Translations under genes and position numbers: made by a program | Shown: one piece after another, positions 5,815 through 9,912 of the stretch | Layout: the number at the start of each line of letters is the position of its first letter | Position numbering within the stretch: position 1 is the first letter of the stretch | Origin: a bacterium | GTDB lineage: Bacteria > Pseudomonadota > Gammaproteobacteria > Burkholderiales > Methylophilaceae | Assembly (NCBI GenBank): GCA_027310505.1 | Contig: DAIDAS010000456.1 | Span: 1 to 9,912 of the forward strand | DNA: 9,912 bases | Reading direction: 5' to 3' | The notes under the pieces: model-generated | The model's input: the letters and a program-made list of their open reading frames with translations, nothing else | Databases searched by the model: none | What the model was told of the DNA's origin: nothing

Positions 5815-7791
5815 ATGCCCGGCACCTTGCAAACCATCCTGATCCTGCTGACCTGCGCGGTGCTCGCCGTGGCCTTGTTCCGCGTGCTGCGCTTGCCGAC
5901 CATGCTGGCTTATTTCCTGATCGGCCTGCTGCTTGGGCCGCACACTTCCGGGCTGCTGCCGGACACCGAGGCCAACCGCGAACTGGCTGAGTTCGGCATC
6001 GTGTTTCTCATGTTCAGCATCGGGCTTGAATTCAGCCTGCCCCAGCTTTACGCCATGCGTCGCACGGTATTCGGTCTGGGCGGGCTGCAAGTGGCCATGA
6101 CCATGCTGCTTGCGATGGGTGCGGCAATCACACTCGGCGCCGACTGGCGCGCGGCACTGGTGATCGCCGGGGCGCTGGCCATGTCCTCCACGGCAATCGT
6201 ATCCAAAATGCTGGTGGAAAAAGTGGAACTCAACTCCCGCCACGGCAAACTGGCCGTGGGGGTACTGCTATTCCAGGATATCGCCGTCGTCCCGCTGCTG
6301 ATCCTGATTCCCGCCATCGCGACGCCGGATGGCAATCTTGCCGCCACGCTCGGGCTGTCGCTGCTCAAGGCGGGCGTCACCTTGTGGATACTGCTGGTGT
6401 TCGGCAAAAAGATCATCAGCCCCTGGTTCGAGCTGGTGGCGCGCCAGCGTTCGCGCGAACTGTTCGTCATGAATGTATTGATGGTGACCCTGCTGCTATC
6501 CGTGTTCACCAAGCTGGCAGGACTTTCCTTTGCATTGGGCGCATTCATTGCCGGCATGCTGATTTCGGAAACCCGCTACCGCTACCAGGTAGAATCGGAC
6601 ATCGCACCGTTCCGCGATATTCTGCTCGGCCTGTTTTTCGTTACCGTCGGCATGCTGCTGGACATCCACGCGCTGATTGCGCAGATCGGCTGGGTGCTGC
6701 TGTTGCTGGCCGCATTCATCGCGCTCAAGGCCCTCATCATCACCCAGCTTACCCGTCGCTTCCATCACGAAACCGGGGTTGCCATCCGCACCGGTGTGAT
6801 GCTGGCACAGGCAGGCGAATTCAGTTTCGTGATTCTGGCGCAAGGCGCAGAACAGCATCTGCTGAGTGGAGAGATTCTGCAACTGACCCTGGCGGCATCG
6901 CTGCTTTCCATGGTGGTCGCCCCCTTCCTCATCGAACAGAACGGCCGGCTGGCATCGCGCCTTTCACGCAGCTACGAACGCAATCGCAAGCGCTCGGTTC
7001 AGGACATCGAACAGATCGGCCATACATTGCGCGAGCACGTCATCATCTGCGGCTATGGCCGTAGCGGCCAATACCTGTCGCGCTTTCTGGCGCAGGAGAA
7101 CATTCCGTTCATCGCGCTCGATATCGACCCGGCCCGGGTGCGCGAAGCCGCCATCGCCGGAGAAAATGTCGTATTTGGCGATGCCGGGCGGCGCGTAGTG
7201 CTGCAAGCGGCCGGCGCCGAGCACGCCAAGGCGCTGGTAATCAGTTATGCGGATGAGCGCCCCGCTATGAAGGTGCTGCACGTGGTGCAGGAACACTATC
7301 CGCAACTACCCGTCATCGTCCGTACCTGGGATGACAGCAACATGGACAAGTTCGTCGAAGCCGGTGCTGCCGAGGTCGTGCCGGAAGTGCTGGAAGGCAG
7401 CCTGATGCTGGCCTCGCATGCGCTGGTGCTGCTGGGCGTTCCGCTCAGCCGCGTCGTCAAGCGTATCCGCCTGTTCCGTGAAGAACGCTATCAGCTGTTC
7501 CGCGGCTTCTTCCACGGGCTGTCCGATTACGATCTGGATGCACGCGACGAAGAGCAGTTGCGTCTGCATTCGGTGGCACTCACCGCGGGAGCCTATGCCT
7601 GCGGCAAACGCCTGATCGATCTGTGGCTGGAAGGGCACGAGGTTCAGATCAAGTCTATCCGGCGACGCAACCTGAAGCCTCAGGAGCCGGCCCCCGACTC
7701 CGTCCTGGCCGAGGGGGATGTACTGGTGCTGCAAGGCACGCCTGACAACTTGGCCAGCGCAGAGAGAGTTCTGCTCACAGGTAAACGATGA
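5815..7791 (+). CDS. Kef-type K+/H+ antiporter (CPA2) with RCK domain
   Basis: This 658-residue inner-membrane protein belongs to the CPA2 monovalent cation:proton antiporters (KefB/KefC/YbaL type), which export potassium in exchange for protons, often as protection against electrophiles. Residues 1-385 are strongly hydrophobic, enough for 12-13 membrane helices. The first ends in FRVLRLPTMLAYFLIGLLLG, and a Kef-like loop YQVESDIAPFRDILLGLFF has its Glu-Ser-Asp at 260-262. A cytoplasmic RCK/TrkA-N Rossmann domain starts at HVIICGYGRSGQ (408-419), and a TrkA-C domain lies at about 575-655. It is slightly longer than E. coli KefC (620). No KefF/KefG partner is nearby, so control by glutathione is not shown. 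The ATG at 5815 fits the family N-terminus, but an in-frame TTG at 5800 is possible, and neither has a clear ribosome site. It overlaps the next gene by ATGA. Confidence 0.9.
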   Translation: MPGTLQTILILLTCAVLAVALFRVLRLPTMLAYFLIGLLLGPHTSGLLPDTEANRELAEFGIVFLMFSIGLEFSLPQLYAMRRTVFGLGGLQVAMTMLLAMGAAITLGADWRAALVIAGALAMSSTAIVSKMLVEKVELNSRHGKLAVGVLLFQDIAVVPLLILIPAIATPDGNLAATLGLSLLKAGVTLWILLVFGKKIISPWFELVARQRSRELFVMNVLMVTLLLSVFTKLAGLSFALGAFIAGMLISETRYRYQVESDIAPFRDILLGLFFVTVGMLLDIHALIAQIGWVLLLLAAFIALKALIITQLTRRFHHETGVAIRTGVMLAQAGEFSFVILAQGAEQHLLSGEILQLTLAASLLSMVVAPFLIEQNGRLASRLSRSYERNRKRSVQDIEQIGHTLREHVIICGYGRSGQYLSRFLAQENIPFIALDIDPARVREAAIAGENVVFGDAGRRVVLQAAGAEHAKALVISYADERPAMKVLHVVQEHYPQLPVIVRTWDDSNMDKFVEAGAAEVVPEVLEGSLMLASHALVLLGVPLSRVVKRIRLFREERYQLFRGFFHGLSDYDLDARDEEQLRLHSVALTAGAYACGKRLIDLWLEGHEVQIKSIRRRNLKPQEPAPDSVLAEGDVLVLQGTPDNLASAERVLLTGKR

Positions 7792-8846
7792 ATCAACATG
7801 CCGTCATTATTGGCGCCGGTGTGCTCGGCTGCCTGAGCGCACTGGCACTGGCCGACCGCGGCTGGCGCGTCACCCTGGTCGACCAGGGGCAATCCGGGCA
7901 GGAATCCTCCTGGGCTGGCGGCGGCATTCTGTTCCCGCTGCTGCCATGGAATTATTCCGAACCCGTCAACCGACTGGCCATGGCTGGCGCCGCACTCCAT
8001 CCGGCGCTATGTGAAACCCTACGCCGGGAAACCGGCATCGACCCGGAATACCAGCAATGCGGGATGCAGATCCTGCCGAAATACGATCGGGATGCTGCAT
8101 TGCAGTGGTGCCGCAGTCACCAGTGTGCCGTTGAAGAACGCGGTGACGGCCTGTGGCTGCCCGAGGTCGCACAGGCGCGCAATCCGCGCCTGATGCAGGC
8201 CCTGCGATTGATGATCGCTTTACGCGGCGTGACGTTGGTCGAACATGCGCAGATGCTGCCGTTGAGCCTTGGCGAAGGCCGGTTGCGTGAATGGCGAGAC
8301 ACCAAAGGCACGGCTTATGCCGCGGACATTTTCGTGCTGGCCGCCGGCAGTTGGAGCCAGGGCCTGCTTGGCCCGCACGCCGGTTCGCTCGACATGAAAC
8401 CCATGCGCGGCCAGATGCTACTCTATCAGGTCGCGCCAGGCACGCTGCCGCATATCCAATATTGCGAAGATTTCTACCTGATTCCGCGGCTGGATGGCCA
8501 CATCCTGGCAGGCAGCACAGTAGAAGACGTCGGATTCGACAAATCCACCACGCCGGACATTGCTGCCAAACTCGCCGCCAAGGCGGCCAGGTTGTTGCCT
8601 GCCCTGGCCAATGCGCCTCTCGTCAAGCACTGGAGCGGTCTGCGCCCAGGTTCACCGAATAACGTACCGGTGATCGACCGGCATCCGCAGTTCGACAACC
8701 TTTACCTCAACACCGGTCATTTCCGCTATGGCGTGACCATGGCACCAGCCAGCGCAGAGATCCTGGCCAGCCTGGTTTGCAGCGAGAAGCCGCCGCTGGA
8801 ACTGCAACCCTATACCTTCCCGGTGCCCGCCGGCACGCAGGGTTGA
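7788..8846 (+). CDS. thiO: glycine oxidase ThiO-like FAD-dependent oxidoreductase
   Basis: This 352-residue flavoprotein is of the D-amino-acid/glycine oxidase (DAO) family and most like ThiO, which oxidises glycine with oxygen to the imine used for the thiazole ring of thiamine, releasing hydrogen peroxide. The FAD Rossmann motif GAGVLG is at 9-14 with the ribose-binding acid Asp32 in TLVDQ. SSWAGGGILFP (40-50), the MRGQMLLYQ strand, LAGSTVEDVGFDK, and the C-terminal GLRPGSPNNVPVI with GHFRYGVTMAPAS are typical of ThiO. The conserved Arg of GLRP is a likely substrate carboxylate ligand. The length is usual for the family (about 350-370). Its ATG lies inside the stop of the antiporter gene (ATGA at 7788-7791), so the two are translated together. 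No other thiamine gene is in the window, so a different amine substrate remains possible. Confidence 0.82.
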   Translation: MNQHAVIIGAGVLGCLSALALADRGWRVTLVDQGQSGQESSWAGGGILFPLLPWNYSEPVNRLAMAGAALHPALCETLRRETGIDPEYQQCGMQILPKYDRDAALQWCRSHQCAVEERGDGLWLPEVAQARNPRLMQALRLMIALRGVTLVEHAQMLPLSLGEGRLREWRDTKGTAYAADIFVLAAGSWSQGLLGPHAGSLDMKPMRGQMLLYQVAPGTLPHIQYCEDFYLIPRLDGHILAGSTVEDVGFDKSTTPDIAAKLAAKAARLLPALANAPLVKHWSGLRPGSPNNVPVIDRHPQFDNLYLNTGHFRYGVTMAPASAEILASLVCSEKPPLELQPYTFPVPAGTQG

Positions 8847-8879
8847 AAGCACCGCTCGCCCGGCGCCGATCATGACGAT

Positions 8880-9912
8880 TTATTGTTTTGCCCGGATATT
8901 CAGCTGTTTCAGCTTGCGGTACAAGTGCGTACGCTCGAGTTCCACCGCTTCTGCCACACGGCTCATGTTACCCCCAGCCTTGGCGATGTGATGCTCGAAA
9001 TACAGGCGCTCGAAGGCATCACGCGCCTCGCGTAGCGGCTGGTCGAGATCGAGGGGCAGAGGGATGGCGGTAGCCGTAGCAACAGCGGCAACCGGTTCCA
9101 ACGCTTCAAATTGCACCAGCACCCTCTGCACTTCTGCCAGCGTGATCTTGTCACCCAAGCTGGTCAGCATCAGGTTTTTCACCACGCTGTTGAGCTGCGC
9201 CAGATTGCCCGGCCATTCGGCATTGCGCAATGCGTTAAGTGCTGCCACATCAAATTCGCGATACTGCGCCTCGCCGCTTTCCGCCAACAACGTCGCCATG
9301 GCTTTGGCCAAGTCCGGAATATCCTCGCGATGCTCCGCCAGCGCAGGAATAGTCAGGCTCACCGCCGACAGCGCCTGCAACAACGACTCGTCGAATTGCC
9401 CTTGCTGTACCAGCTGGGGCAAGCTGCGGGTGGTGGCACAGATCACCCGCGTACCGTATTTTTGCGCCTTGGCAATCAACAGCTGCAAGCCCTTTTGACC
9501 GGTCTTGCTGATATCCGCCACTTCAGGGACAAAAATCAGGCCGTCACGCGCTTGCTCCAGAAAGTCCATCGGTGCGCTTGCCAGCTTCTCCGACTGTTCC
9601 AGCTCCAGCCACGGCGTGTCTGGACGATGCAGAAAACGGGCGCACAACTCGGCGCCGCTGCCCTTGGCGCCGATCAGCAGCAAGGGCGCATTCAGGCCAT
9701 CAAGCTGCTCCAGCCGCTCCCGCAACGCATTGATGGCGGCACTCCTGCCCAGGTTCAGCAGGTTCATGTCGGCGCGCGGCACCTGATCGGCATGCTTGAG
9801 CGCCGCCTCGACAGTTTTGAGCAGCTTTTGCAGCGCGATGGGTTTTTCGAGAAAATCGAACGCGCCGATACGGGTCGCTTCGACGGCAGTATCGATGGTG
9901 CCATGGCCGGAC
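8880..9912 (-). CDS. NtrX-like response regulator with degenerate AAA+ domain (partial)
   Basis: The frame stays open through the right edge, so the N-terminus is missing; 343 residues are visible. It begins in the last part of a receiver domain: GHGTIDTAVEATRIGAFDF followed by LEKP, with the conserved Lys-Pro of response regulators. Next come a shortened AAA+ region and a Fis-type DNA-binding domain with AGGNMSRVAEAVELERTHLY and RKLKQLNI, an intact helix-turn-helix. The AAA+ region is broken at every key point: Walker A reads GAKGSGAE without the Lys (9648-9671), Walker B reads LIFVPEVAD with Pro in place of Asp (9510-9545), the GAFTGA loop is absent, and the arginine-finger segment reads FDESLLQALSAV. 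The sensor-like REDIPDLA and WPGNLAQL stay. It is probably a DNA-binding regulator that works without sigma-54 ATPase activity. A GTG at 9782 is not the true start. A partner kinase would be expected upstream, outside the window. Confidence 0.85.
   Translation of the reverse strand, partial: SGHGTIDTAVEATRIGAFDFLEKPIALQKLLKTVEAALKHADQVPRADMNLLNLGRSAAINALRERLEQLDGLNAPLLLIGAKGSGAELCARFLHRPDTPWLELEQSEKLASAPMDFLEQARDGLIFVPEVADISKTGQKGLQLLIAKAQKYGTRVICATTRSLPQLVQQGQFDESLLQALSAVSLTIPALAEHREDIPDLAKAMATLLAESGEAQYREFDVAALNALRNAEWPGNLAQLNSVVKNLMLTSLGDKITLAEVQRVLVQFEALEPVAAVATATAIPLPLDLDQPLREARDAFERLYFEHHIAKAGGNMSRVAEAVELERTHLYRKLKQLNIRAKQ

Noticed and set aside
8847..8879. Terminator between the convergent thiO and response-regulator genes
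   Set aside because: The gap holds only the 8-base palindrome CGGCGCCG at 8861-8868 without a following T-run in either direction, so I cannot support a factor-independent terminator.
9780..9782. GTG at 9782 as the start of a stand-alone AAA+/Fis protein
   Set aside because: The same frame continues upstream to the window edge and encodes a typical receiver-domain end, so the gene is simply cut by the window.

Overview
The window reads as chromosomal core DNA of a Gram-negative betaproteobacterium. Moderately high GC, the gene order kdsD-kdsC-lptC-lptA-lptB-rpoN-hpf-hprK, and a NtrX-like receiver end fit Nitrosomonadales or Gallionellaceae-type bacteria; the family-level guess is inference only. 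Coding density is very high. I see no tRNA, rRNA, insertion sequence, phage gene or CRISPR array, and no stretch over 300 bases without a gene.

Left part, bases 1-5667, minus strand: one tightly packed operon, transcribed right to left. It starts with kdsD and kdsC (making the Kdo precursor of lipopolysaccharide). Next come lptC, lptA and lptB (the bridge and ATPase that carry lipopolysaccharide to the outer membrane). Then follow rpoN (sigma-54), hpf (ribosome hibernation factor) and the N-terminal end of hprK (HPr kinase/phosphorylase), which is cut by the window edge. Genes overlap or are separated by 0-11 bases, except for a 90-base gap between hpf and hprK. The ptsN gene often found between hpf and the downstream genes is absent.

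Middle, bases 5668-5814: a short divergent promoter region with a direct repeat and a 10-base palindrome. Bases 5815-8846, plus strand: a Kef-type potassium/proton antiporter with a cytoplasmic RCK domain, joined by an ATGA overlap to a glycine oxidase-like flavoprotein (ThiO family).

Right end, bases 8880-9912, minus strand and convergent: the C-terminal two-thirds or more of a response regulator built like NtrC/NtrX (receiver, AAA+, Fis-type DNA-binding domain). Its AAA+ domain has lost the Walker A lysine, the Walker B aspartate, the GAFTGA loop and the arginine fingers, while the receiver end and DNA-binding end look intact. This is the most unusual item in the window. It suggests a regulator that still responds to phosphorylation and binds DNA but cannot activate sigma-54 polymerase by ATP hydrolysis.

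I found no clear sign of a wholly new system. The rest is conserved core biology, with a few local oddities: a 60-residue tail on LptC, an in-frame mini-ORF with a hairpin before hprK, and a near-leaderless kdsD promoter candidate.
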